Assembly: GCA_015499985.1 (NCBI GenBank) | Contig: JAAAUF010000018.1 | Span: 1 to 64,000, forward strand | Origin: Haplosporangium gracile | Lineage: Eukaryota; Mortierellomycota; Mortierellomycetes; Mortierellales; Mortierellaceae | Reading direction: 5' to 3' | DNA length: 64,000 nt | Shown here: piece after piece, positions 9,932 to 20,341 of the stretch | Position numbering within the stretch: position 1 is the stretch's first letter | Layout of the letters: the number at the start of each line of letters is the position of its first letter | Notes under the pieces: generated by a model | Told to the model about the DNA's origin: nothing | The model's database searches: none | What the model saw: only the letters and a program-made list of their open reading frames with translations | Program-made: the position numbers and the translations under genes

Positions 9932-11546
9932 TCACTCGCGGCCCTGGGTAAAGTCTCGATGCAGGGCTTTAATGGCATCCATAGACCCAATTACGCAGCC
10001 CAACAACCCAATCACAAGCACGATCCCACACCACCCCAACTCGTACCACTTCATGGTCCTCCACCCAATCAGCTTCCAATAGAACCCGATTGGCATCACA
10101 TAGATCAACATACAGTTTCCAAACGCGCCCAACAGCGACAGGAACGAGTCAAAGAAGGGAACCAGACAGGCAATTCCTCCAACGACTCCCATGATAACCA
10201 AGCGGATAAGCGTCCTCCAGATCCTCTCCCCGAACCGCCCACGGCGCTGGACGGTAACATTCATGATACGCTCAATCTCAAGCGCAAAAGAAGTCATCAA
10301 CACGGGCGCCGCCAGAAGTACATGGGCAATAATCATAATCGTCGCCACCTTTCTCGAAGCATTCTCCGGCAAACTCGACAAAATCGGCGACTGGGCAAAA
10401 GGACCATAAGTAATATAGCCGGGAATGGCGACGACGGCATACATGAGACAACAAAAGATCATGGCCCAGGCGAGGACCTTGTTGAAGGATTTTGGGTACC
10501 GCATGGCTTCCTCGACGTGCGTATAGACCACATTTCCTCCAAAGCAGACGGACATTGTTGCAACGACGGTAGGGAGGTTGCGGACGACGATGATGTCGTA
10601 GGAGAAGGGGACGCGGTTGGGGAAGTCAATGATGGATTCTACGGTTGCTACGCCGACGAGTACTCCTGTCGCCAACACACCAAAGATACTGTTGAGCAGA
10701 TAGGGGTGGAAAATGAAAATGGGTTGGCTAAGGTTAGTTTACTGTTGTTTCTCAACATTGACATCAGTGTACCGTACAAAAAAACCCCCCCGGGTAATAC
10801 TGCATTTGTACAATGAGATAACAATTCTTTACCTGAGGAGAGAAACCTCTTTGAGAGTCTTCATAAGAACAAAAGGAATCGAGACAAAGCAACAACAGAT
10901 CCAAATCCAAGCCTCTTTACTAATCCCAGGCACCGATTCCTGGGTCAACGCACTGATCTCGGTACCCGAGAGGATAAAGAACATGACGGGGACACCGATA
11001 ATGACCGAGGTGTGGAAGAACCAGACGGCACCCAGACCCCAACGCCCAAAGGCGTGGGCTCCAACTTCTTGGTAGGATACCACACGAGTGTGGCCATTGT
11101 AATAGAGGCACTTGATGAGGAGGATGCCCGTGTAGATTGACATGGTCATGGAGAGGACCAGGATAACGACACTGATCCATCCGCCTATTTTGTTGTTTTT
11201 GTTGTTTTGTTTTGATGAAATTACGCACAGACAGACGAAAGTATTCATCTGTTAGTACTGTATCCATGTAAACAGAAAATCATTCCTCGGATTTTTTTTC
11301 TCCTTGTAGATCGGTATATCAGAAGAAGACAACAACAGACATACCTTGGGCAAGACAGTAAGGGAGTCCGAGGGTACCGGTTCCGGCGACGACACAGACA
11401 ATGTTGAAGAAGGCTTGGTAACTGCTGCCTTGGGAGGGTCTCTCGGCTCGGAGATCGCTATTGTGTTTTCCAGTCTCATGGTCGCTCGAGACCGATCGTG
11501 CTTCTTGTGATGACCTGGTGGTCTTTTTCTCAAGGCCGTAATCCAT
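9932..11546 (-). CDS. AAAP-family amino-acid transporter (Avt-like), 3 exons
   Basis: Coding joins, minus strand: 11546-11345, 11184-10833 and 10688-9932 (436 aa). Donors are GTATGT and GTAAAG; acceptors are AATAG and CAACAG. The nearer TTAG acceptor at 10728 would add 13 residues not expected from the family, so 10688 was preferred. Exon 1 carries a hydrophilic Ser/Glu-rich N-terminus and the first helix (GTGTLGLPYCLAQGG), the signature start of amino acid/auxin permeases. About ten to eleven membrane helices follow, including MSVCFGGNVVYTHVEEAMR, with a short hydrophilic tail. Known relatives in yeast (Avt3/Avt4) export neutral amino acids from the vacuole; others import amino acids at the plasma membrane, so location and substrate are inferred. 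The gene converges on the F-box gene ending at 9712. Confidence 0.85.
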
Positions 11547-12813
11547 TATTATGTATAGGAGTGAAGGTTGAGGGGATTAAGGAAGAGAATAGGAGGAAGG
11601 AAGGATCTGTTGAGGGATGGAGAGTAGTTAATATATGGGAAGGAGGAGGGAGAGTATTTGATCCGAGGCTGATCAGGGCGTGGAAGGGGAGAAGTGTGTT
11701 CGGAGTAAAGAAAAATAAGGATTTTAGGCGCACACAAGAATGACGGACGTTATTTTGTTGTTCAAAAAGTGTGGAAAAGTAAGGGGGGTGGGGTGGGAAG
11801 AAAAAAAAAAATAGGGTTCCTTTAATGCAGTATTTCAGCTTTTCAAAACGGCCATCTGAACGCACACAAAGTTCAAAAAGTCATTCATTTTTTTTGTGAA
11901 AAGTCATGAAATCAGGGTCGGTGAGACCCTTGGGGGCTGTGAGAGTGGGATGTTTCTTTTCAGGAGCAGAGAGTTGTGGCTTTTTGGTTCAAAGGAAAGA
12001 GAAGGCTGTCTGGTAACCGACACAGGGCGAACCAGGGCAGAGCAGACGGTAGTTTCCTACTTCTGCGTGTTGCCAGTCTGGATCTATCACTCTTCAGTTT
12101 TCCTTCCCAAACAAGGCGCACAAGTCAGGGACTTAAAAATAAAGGCATACAGAAATAAAAGTCCGCTCAAGAAGGAGAAAAGGAAAAAAAAAAAGTGAGT
12201 GACTCAAAGCAAAGTCGAGCACACAGACACACACTGGGAGCAGGGACAGGGGAGAAGAGCAAACAACCCACGGTACGATAGGAAACAGAACGACCCACGG
12301 CGCACTCTCTCCTTGTCAGCTTACTAAAGTAGAAAGCATACATGCCAAATAAAGACATGATGAACATGCCTTGGTCATTCATCCCACAGCATGGTACGAA
12401 TGAATAAAGATTTGAAGGGAAGAAACGTGTGCTCGAGGCATAGATCATCTGGTTTGCACCCTGTCCTCCCCACCTTCTCCTCTTATTTTTATTTTGAGCA
12501 AGGTTTGGTTGCGCCTTTCTATCGTTTCTAGCTTTTCACTCGCTGCAAGTAAAACTAGAATTGCATACTTTTTATGGGGTAATTTCTATGGCTAGCAGCC
12601 TAATCTTGGCGCAGTACCAGACGCATCCATGAAAACCACATCCGCTTCAAAAAAGCATGTCAAGTAAGTAGATCAGCCATATTCAATCAACGTTAACTTT
12701 TGTCTCGTTTTCCGCAATAAAAACCAAGAAGCACATACACGCTACTAGCCTCCAGGGTCCAACAAAAACTCAATCCAAGAAAAAGAGATATCCCTTGTGT
12801 CTACTCCATCTCA
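11547..12813. other. intergenic region between divergent transporter and secreted-protein genes
   Basis: About 1.27 kb with no reading frame that looks coding. It holds the CT-rich leader of the transporter (minus strand, about 11547-11740), short A/T runs (for example about 11800-11812) and nothing identifiable as an RNA gene. It probably carries the promoters of both divergent neighbours. Confidence 0.5.
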
Positions 12814-13104
12814 ATGGCTCCTCCAACCAAGAACGCAGCCTTCCTTCTGTTTAGTGCGACCTTTGTCATCATCATTAGCGCCCTTGCGATGACGGGAACC
12901 TATGCTCAAGACCCCTCCGCGTGTAAACAAAAAGCCGTTTGCTGCTCCTTGTTTGTCAAGGAATACCCCAGCGGCCAGATCCTTGGCGTCATTTGTGACT
13001 TAGGGGGGGGGCTTGATTATGGGTTCGGTCAGCAAAAGTATGGCTGTTGTGAGGTGTTCGACAACGTCAATCGGCCCCTCGAACTTTACATTCCCAAGAC
13101 TTGA
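12814..13104 (+). CDS. small secreted cysteine-containing protein (96 aa), effector-like
   Basis: ATG at 12814. The N-terminus has a strong signal peptide (hydrophobic core about residues 8-26, likely cleavage after TGTYAQ), followed by a short mature part with six cysteines arranged as single C, CC pair, single C, CC pair. No known family is recognised. Small secreted cysteine-rich proteins in fungi often act outside the cell as effectors, adhesion or antimicrobial proteins; nothing here says which. The last third (about 13080-13104) overlaps, in another frame, the start of an F-box/LRR remnant, so the C-terminal end may be an accidental read-through into that remnant. A run of nine G near 13002-13010 could hide an indel. 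A short intron variant cannot be excluded. Confidence 0.55.
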   Translation: MAPPTKNAAFLLFSATFVIIISALAMTGTYAQDPSACKQKAVCCSLFVKEYPSGQILGVICDLGGGLDYGFGQQKYGCCEVFDNVNRPLELYIPKT

Positions 13105-13690
13105 GCACCTACAATTGACAAACATGTCCCTCCTCGCCTCTTACGAACAACTCCAATTGATGAGCCAGTGTCCCAACCTGATCAGCCTCGACTGAGGCCC
13201 TCCCTCCTCCTCCACTGTAAACCGCATCTCTACAACACCGCCCCTCATTTCCCCAGCAGTACTCTCGAACCTCATCGCCCAAATGTCTTTATCCCCCATC
13301 TCAAGAGTCCACACTTTGCACTGCGGGACTCCCGGACCAACGACGCATCTATTGTAAAAGTCCTCTCGGGCTGTGAACCCCTCCGGAAACTCAACGTCCA
13401 CGGAAGCGGGTTTGCACAAGAGTCGATTGACATATTGGCGGCGAGGTATTTCGCAAGTCTTTGAGTGATCAATATAGGTGATCGCCAGGTTGTGACGAGT
13501 CCGATGGTCGCGTTGATATTGTATCAGTGTCCGTTGTTGGAAGTTCTGGTGGCACTGACCCTCAAAGTCGGAGATATTATGGCCAATAGCTGCGGGAAGG
13601 GTTTGGTAGAGATAAAGACAAAAAGAGTAGGTCTGCAAAGATCTGAGAGTGTTGGAGGTTCAGATCGAGATCGAGACAACACGCGCTGAT
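13080..13690 (+). pseudogene. F-box / LRR protein gene remnant (3' fragment)
   Basis: Three stretches read like the leucine-rich part of fungal F-box proteins but are in different frames or ended by stops: FPRLEHLQLTNMSLLASYEQ with LMSQCPNLISLD (to about 13192), then DASIVKVLSGCEPLRKLNVH with a tail through ARYFASL (to 13464), then VTSPMVALILYQCPLLEVL (about 13495-13550). No F-box and no start are present. It begins inside the 3' end of the secreted-protein gene. This is a broken, truncated copy, not a gene. Confidence 0.65.
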
Positions 13691-13814
13691 CTGACGCGGT
13701 CTTCCATCAACGCACGGTTAGCAGCCATGAAAAAGTTGACTGCCGTTGGTCGTCCACGCCCTTCTACTTAATACATCCACTTTCATCTACCTTTGACACC
13801 CTCATGGTACACTT

Positions 13815-15012
13815 TTATTCTCGTTCTTGTCCCGACAGTGAAAGCTGCTTCATAGGCAAAGTAAAAGTAGGATCGACAAGGGGCGGTTGTTGTGGTTTTG
13901 GTTGTTGTTGCTGCTGTTGATATGAACGCCGGTTGGCTTGCTTCTGTGAAGCAACAACAGCAGCAGCTTTCGCACGCGCCATAGCACCCTCCTTGCGCCT
14001 CAAGAACCGCCTCTCATCCAACTTCCACCCAATCCACAGCTTGCCCGTCACCCTCGCCTGATGCAGATCCCTCAATACTGTCGAGTCCACCTGCTGCATC
14101 ACCATGTTGTTGTGGATCCTGTCGTTCGAGAATCGATTATTATCAGCGTCGTCATCTGCTGCTCGATCACTGCCATGAACGTCCTCATCATCGTTGCTGT
14201 CACAGTAGAAATGGTTATCGTCGTCGTCCAGGAAACCGCCTTCGTCCTCATCATGATCATCCGCCAAGACAGTATTGGCGACTGTTCGGTATTCGAGATC
14301 GTTCTGCTCCATGATCATCGTCGACACATCTGGCGCCTCTTCATGGTACCCTTCCAGGCGCGACCCGCCAAAATCCCAACAGTAAACTCCCTCCAGTCCT
14401 TCACCAGATCGCTCACACAGCGTCACCACCAGAGTTGAATGGTCCATTGTCACAGCGATATCCAGTAATGTCAATGGTGCAGAGATGGGTTGCTGAGGCG
14501 AAAGAGGCGACACTGATGCATAGGTGCTTCCTCCAGTGCTGCTGCTACTTGATGAGCAACCGCTTCCAATGGTAGCGTTGTCGGAACCTTCCAGTTGAAG
14601 GTGACTAGTCGATGTCGCAGAAAGTGAAGGCGGCATTGTCCATCGACCTGCACGCTGGGCCATGCTGGTCATGGGTGAATAGCTGGTAGTCCGAATGGTC
14701 TGTTTCTTGCCTCGCTGCTGGTCCTGCCCCCTTTGCGCTCGTGACTGTGGGTTGTTGAGGATCGAGGAAATGTCCTTGGACTGTTGAAGGTGGCGCATGG
14801 GCAACCGCGGTATGAGTGAATATAAGCGATTGCCCGTTCGCAAATCCCAGACATTGACACAGCAGCTCATGTACTCGTCCGTCTCCATCGATCCCAAGTC
14901 CTGTTGTTGAGGATGGCGTAACAAGTCAGCCTCTCGTCCATAGTATTGTCCTCCCGCATGTGCACTGTACGCATGATGTCCTGGAGAACCAAGCCCTCCT
15001 TGTACATGCTGA

Positions 15013-15049
<37 letters not shown>

Positions 15050-17347
15050 GATGATGATGATTCTGCCCTTGTCCAAGCTGGTTGAACCGTCTGTGTGTCC
15101 CGCCTTGATTCCATGCTCCTCGACCACCCGTCAATAGGAAGAAATCTGTCATACACATCTTGGAGGGTTGATATAGCCCCGGGATCTCATATACGAGGCT
15201 TCCTGTTCCCAACGAAAACACCAACACTGATCCCGAAAACTCGGTCGAGCATGCAACAAGCGAGTCACCTACGCAGATGTGTTCAATCCCTGAGATCCAG
15301 TCATCTAAGCCATGCAGTGCCCTTGATGTCATATAGGAAGCAGCGTGAATAGTCCCGTGAGTCGAAGAGGAGGACCCTGGCGAAGGGTGAATGTCCCAGA
15401 CGCAGATAGTCGAGTCCTAATTATTATTCAGAATAAATTACAGTTAGCTATCTGCGACCGAATACAAAATTACTTGACAATTATTTTCAAATGAGATATC
15501 CGCACGTTTCATGCCAAGGTTATAAAGCGTACCACATTGCCACAGACAACTACTTTAGAGTTCATTCCAACACAGAGCACTCGACGGCGGGGTCCTGTCT
15601 GCCAATAGCGAATACACTGTCGACCCGGTTCCTGGATAGAGAGGTCCCAAAGCCGAACAATGCCATCCATGTGACCGGTGACCAAGAACGAGTGCAACGG
15701 CGAGGAGTAATGGCAGAGAATATCGTTGGCGAGATCGTTCAACATTGATTGTTCCGATATCTGTGGTAGTGGTATTGATGATGTCGAAGGATGTTGCTGG
15801 GCCGTCTCCAGCCCTGCGGTGACATCTGCCTCACCCACGCCACTGTCATTTGTTAAGGTTGCTGGAGGAGGCGTGGCCGTGCGGATGGCGAAAGAGACGT
15901 GTCCGTGTCTCCTTGGATCCTGCATCATGATGTTGGGATTCGGTGACTCTGTGTCTGAGGTTGAAGCAATGCTTGTCCCGGGGGAACTGAGATGGTTGGC
16001 GGAGGAGGGCAAATGACTTTTCTTTTCGCGATAATGAGGATTTGAACGGAGCAGCTGAACGCGAGATGGCTCCGTTGCTTGCCCCTCAGCATTAGGGTCG
16101 ACAGGTATCTTGGTCAAGCTCACAGCAGTCAACGAGGACCCCTCATGCTGAAGCCCAATCACTGCCACCGGTTTCCGCTTCTTCAGCAGCCTCTGGATAG
16201 CGACCTGTGCTGGTGTGCAGGGTGACGGCATTATGATACCTGCCCCTCCCGCTCCAGTCTTTGTTCCAGCCCCAGTCCCAGAAGCGGTATTTGTTCCAGG
16301 GTTCGATCCCGAGTCCAGCCTCAGTCCCAGTCCGGATCTCTCCGACAAGGCTCTTGTCGCCGAGGCCAGAGTTGTAAGGGAAGGCAGCATCAATGGGCAA
16401 TATCCTTTGGCCCGTCCGCGATACCAGTTGCTTGTCATTTGATAGAGTGCTTTCCAGTCTTGCTCCTCTGGACAGCTGTCATCCTTGTACTGAAGGTGGC
16501 ACATGTCGAATTTCTGGCTGTTGGACATGTCATCATCCGCTCGCCGTTTCCCTTTCCGGTCTAGACGCTGGACGCAGGAGGCGCAACCGTCGTTTGAGAG
16601 CAATGATATTCGGGTGTCGTTGTCCATGCTGTCCGACTCCTGTCGTGCCTCCTCCATGCATTCGTTTCCTTCCAACAATATTGCTGGTCTTATTGACGTG
16701 CGATGAACATTGTCCGTGAGAGATTGATCAACGCCTGGCTCCTCATTTAAAGGGGTGCGGTGCTCCTTTGAAATATTCCTCTGCATTCCTGTGTCTTCAG
16801 TCTTCTTTTGAAGGTTGGCCAAGCATGAGGGGCAGATCGGGGCAAGTTCAGATCCTGTCCTGTTGGTGGTGATTCCTGAGCGATACAGTGACGGTGTCAT
16901 CGTTATTTGTGAGTGTGAATCTGGCAAGGACGAGAGTGCTGAGGAGGGAGGTGGAGGTAAAAAGGATGTAGGGTGAACGAGGTGGTTTCCTTTTTTCGCC
17001 AAAGAGTTTTGTCCGTGACCGTGACGAGGCCTACGAGAAGGAGGTGGTGGTCGTTGAGAAGGAGGGAAACAAGCGCGGAGGTCTTTGTCCTTGAAAAAGT
17101 TGAGTTTCCAGAGCCCCCTTGCGGCGGTGAAGGAGAAGTCGCGGAGGGCGAGGTGTCTCCAGATGTACTGGCGGTAGTCTCGTGCGAGAAGGTGCCATTG
17201 TCGACAAGAGGCAGTTGCGGCGAGGAGAGTGTGGTGGTCGAGGTGGATGAGGATGAGCAGGACAATCTCTGTTGGCAGGTGGACAGGTTCCTTTGTTGTT
17301 GTTGTCTCGTTGGGTATAGCTGCTGTTTCTGTGTCTGTTGATTCCAT
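13815..17347 (-). CDS. F-box / WD40-repeat protein (1137 aa), 2 exons
   Basis: Coding joins, minus strand: 17347-15533 and 15416-13815, with a 116-bp intron (donor GTACGC, acceptor AATTAG, phase 0). ATG at 17345-17347. Residues about 20-70 form an F-box (HLPTEIVLLILIHLDHHTLL, then CRQWHLLARDYRQYIWRHL). A long Ser/Pro/Gly-rich disordered stretch follows, then WD40 blades begin near residue 540 (SFLVTGHMDGIVRLWDLS). The exon junction rebuilds a blade reading GNVDSTICVWDI, which supports the splice. Further blades are interrupted by a poly-Gln/His tract and by acidic Asp-rich segments near the C-terminus. Such proteins bring phosphorylated substrates to SCF ubiquitin ligases; the substrate is unknown. 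Only a small number of clear blades is visible, so the propeller may be degenerate. The scaffold gap lies about 130 bp upstream of the start. Confidence 0.85.
15013..15050 (-). repeat. coding CAA repeat (poly-Gln)
   Basis: Pure trinucleotide repeat, GTT on the plus strand and CAA on the coding minus strand, flanked by CAT codons. It encodes about 13 Gln between His residues in the F-box/WD40 protein. Confidence 0.9.
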
Positions 17348-17478
17348 GACAGGTGACAGGTCGAGGTTGTAGGTGGAAGAAGGTGATGAAAGGGAAGAAG
17401 CTGGAAGTCATTGGCAGCTAACAAGTCAGTGTGAACTTAAAAAAAGGGGTGTGTCTGTGACTGGAAACAGTCCTCTTT

Positions 17479-17488
17479 NNNNNNNNNN
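17479..17488. other. assembly gap (10 N)
   Basis: Ten undetermined bases. The short repeated motif on both sides suggests a repeat that the assembler could not resolve. Confidence 0.95.
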
Positions 17489-18058
17489 GTAGTGATAGGT
17501 CAGATCGTTACCGGAAACAGTCCTGTGTCTCGTACGATTTTCATTGCACGAGAGCAATCAAACGCGTGATTTGAAGATGAACGCGACTGCGCATAGCATA
17601 AACTATCAATCCCTCTTACTCGCGCTCGCTCGTCGCTCTCGGACAGAAAAGCTATGCTGCGATCAATAATGAATTAACGACGACTTGACAAGAAACCTGC
17701 AAGGGAAAGGGGAAAACAATTACGATTTTTTGTCCCGGGACAAACCTTGCGACGAAATACTACAACAAATATGCAGCAAAAACACTCAAAAGCTTCTTGC
17801 ACTGCTCGTCTTATAAATTACGAATACAAAAAAATACCATAAAATACTCACACATTGTTCCGTACGTGGTACTTAAGCAAAATGGGAGTGAATGTGAAAA
17901 CGCTCGGAGTGGCGAGGATTGAGAGAGAGAGAGAGAAGAGAACTTGGAAATACCGCGCATGACAAATGATGTAGAGCAAGCGTTAACTTACTCTCAGAGT
18001 GCTGGAAACATTTTCATATAAAAAGATGGGCGCGTCATTTTCATTTTCTCTCCACCGA

Positions 18059-18082
18059 TTCACACACACACACACACACACA

Positions 18083-18113
<31 letters not shown>
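18059..18113. repeat. compound (CA)n(CT)n microsatellite
   Basis: About 13 CA units followed directly by about 14 CT units, lying between the TATA-like motif at 18015 and the start of the small secreted protein, so probably in its 5' leader. Confidence 0.9.
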
Positions 18114-18116
<3 letters not shown>

Positions 18117-18266
18117 CACAAACATTCTTTTTCACTCACACTCTTTTATCTCCGGCCACTTCAATCTCCGTAGGGACCAAGCTTTTCAAGTCCGTTTTGA
18201 CCAGCTATTTGTGGTCTGCATTTCACAGGCGCAATCTTTCCGTTTCCGCCCATATTCTGCTCCAGA

Positions 18267-18551
18267 ATGCGAATCATTCAGCGCCTGTTATTCCTCATGG
18301 TCGCCACATTCACCATGCCCCTCCTACAAGGTGCATCCCACCAACGAGCCTGTGATGCCAAGCAAGCGGTCTTGGGACAATCCTCTGGCAAATCTATGAT
18401 AGGCCATGGCGCTTGTCTCACCACACCTTGCACTTACGATATCTGCCCATCTGATTGGACTTTGTGCACCTATCGTATGTGTCCACTATCCGGCCACCTT
18501 ATGGATTGCTGCGTGGATGTTGCGGATTGCGACTGGTACACCCACCTATAA
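18267..18551 (+). CDS. small secreted cysteine-rich protein (94 aa)
   Basis: ATG at 18267, TAA at 18549-18551. A signal peptide is clear (RIIQRLLFLMVATFTMPLLQ then GAS, likely cleavage near residue 23). The mature part, about 70 residues, has nine cysteines spaced as C, C-x4-C, C, C, C, CC, C, consistent with a disulfide-bonded extracellular peptide. It belongs to no family I recognise. A TATA-like element lies near 18015 and an AATAAA poly-A signal near 18594, both in the right order, which supports a real transcription unit. Role could be effector-like, antimicrobial or wall-associated; this is inference from size, signal peptide and cysteine density only. Confidence 0.65.
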   Translation: MRIIQRLLFLMVATFTMPLLQGASHQRACDAKQAVLGQSSGKSMIGHGACLTTPCTYDICPSDWTLCTYRMCPLSGHLMDCCVDVADCDWYTHL

Positions 18552-20341
18552 GCTCACCCAAGTGCTCAAGTTTCCTGCTCTCGTTTTTTATAAATAAAGA
18601 ACCCGGGGTTCAAGTTTTGTATTAACCTCCAAGGTTAACTTTTACCCTGCACCTCTTCAGCTATAGCCAATGCCAATATCTCTATCGCCGTTTTATAAGG
18701 GGGTTTAAAGGTATATTTTGATCTACATGCATTTTCCCTCCTTCCTATTTTTTTTTTGATAGGATGCCGAGTGCTCTTAAGAAGAGCCAACCTGGAGAGA
18801 AAATGTTCCCTAGAAAAAGGGAGCACTCTTGCTCTTTTCAATCATAATATCCGATGCGCATTTTCTCCACATCAAATATAAAAAAAAAAATACTGCCACA
18901 TGGCAAAACTAGATCTCAGCTATACCAACAACAATGAGACTTATCAATTAATCATATAACCCTTGCTTGACTTGTCAGAGTACCCTTTGAAATAGCGGAT
19001 CAACTCTTTGTCAGTAGAGAACCCCCTTGTCCGTTGACAATAAAAGTAAGCGTTGTTGTCTGTGCGGATGGGAAACAAAAAAAAGAGGGGTTCGTCTTTT
19101 AACCTTTTCTCTTTGCCAGCTGCGTGTAGGACAGTAGAGCGTATAAGAGGTGAAAGAAGGAAGAACAATTAGAAATCGACAATCCCTTTAGCTTTCCTTT
19201 TCGCTAGCAGCCACCTGTTCTTGTTGAGAACTGCCATCATAATTGAAAAAAAAACAAGTTGAGCGAAAAGGTAAACATCAACACACAATCATCATGGAGA
19301 AGATGCCATTTGTTTTGTTTATGTTCCTTTATTTTCTCTATCCTGTTGCATGGAGGGGACATAAAAAAAAGACGCAAGAAGAAAGAGGCGAGTAATGGTT
19401 TGTGTTTGTGGGGCGACAACTAAAAGTTGACGCCCAATATTGTGACCCAACAAGTCAGCGATCCGAGCATATTTCTTTTCTTTCCGTGTGGCAAACACTG
19501 AAGCAAAACAACAAACAAGCAAACAAATTCAGGAAGCTCTCCTTCACAAAAGAGCCACATGAACAAATGGACACCTTCAATCCATACAGCTTTTCATGGT
19601 TGAGGAAATGGACCAGAAACTCATCAATTTTTCCATTCTGGACTTTTAGAGGAGTACTGAAATCCATCTGAATGACTACACTCCATGTTTAGAGACTTTT
19701 GTTGTTGTTTATTTTCCTCGCTATCTTTCAAGTGTTGTTTATTATGAGGGTTCACCTTCTTAATCCTTCACTCTTAGCATAGCGTTGGTTATCATTGGTG
19801 CCTTCTCTCACATCCATGCTACTACAACAACAATCAACTATACTCTACAACAAGCAGTAACTTCCATTAGTCTCAAAGAAGTAAACAAAAGCGGTTGAAT
19901 TCTCTGCAATCGAAAATATTCTCCCTGACCTTCTCTTCCCCTATACCGTTGGACTCCATTCAGAGGAAGGCCACGGTTGGCTGTTTATTCTCCTGACCAA
20001 GAAAGGATGTCTCTGTTGTTGTTGATAGGACACACCAACTGCAAAAAAAAACACTAAAAAGGTGGGAGCAGGCAAACTTTTCTGCTTCGAGAGAGTATAA
20101 ATACGAGGATGAGTTTGTCCTTTTCTGACTTTTTTTTTCTCCTCTCCTTTCTCCTGTCCCTCGGAACACACTTCGCCCTCTCCCATCCTTGATACTCTCG
20201 CCCTTGTACATGTCCACCTCTTAACGACGCCTCTCTTCCTTCTTCTTTCTCCACATCCCAACCAAAGAGCAACAAATTATTATTTCCTTCTTTTTTTATA
20301 CCCTTCTACAAGTACTGTAACATATACCTTCGACAACCAGG
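18552..20341. other. intergenic region with possible minus-strand exon fragments
   Basis: About 1.8 kb. After the poly-A signal of the secreted-protein gene it is AT-rich. On the minus strand between about 19667 and 18947, three short coding-like stretches lie next to good splice acceptors, but no joined frame makes a convincing product. A TATAAATA at about 20095-20103, 240 bp before the ATG at 20342, probably belongs to the Atg22-like gene. Confidence 0.4.
20095..20103 (+). promoter_or_regulatory. TATA-like element of Atg22-like gene
   Basis: TATAAATA-type motif followed by a long pyrimidine-rich stretch and the ATG about 240 bp downstream. Assignment is by position and sequence only. Confidence 0.4.

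Larger units (their letters stand above)
17348..18266. other. intergenic region with scaffold gap and promoter-like elements
   Basis: Contains 10 Ns at 17479-17488. The 12-mer GGAAACAGTCCT occurs on both sides of the gap (about 17462 and 17512), so the true sequence may be repetitive and the gap size is unknown. A TATA-like ATATAAAA sits near 18015, about 250 bp before the secreted-protein ATG at 18267. No coding sequence is recognised. Confidence 0.6.

Noticed and set aside
10689..10727. Alternative third-exon acceptor at 10728 in the transporter
   Set aside because: It keeps frame but adds 13 residues not expected in the family; the CAACAG acceptor at 10689 restores the expected segment EVSLLSIFGVLATGV.
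9959..10816. 285-residue plus-strand frame opposite the amino-acid transporter
   Set aside because: Polar, Gln/His-rich translation with no motif; the minus strand encodes a clear AAAP transporter with matching splice sites.
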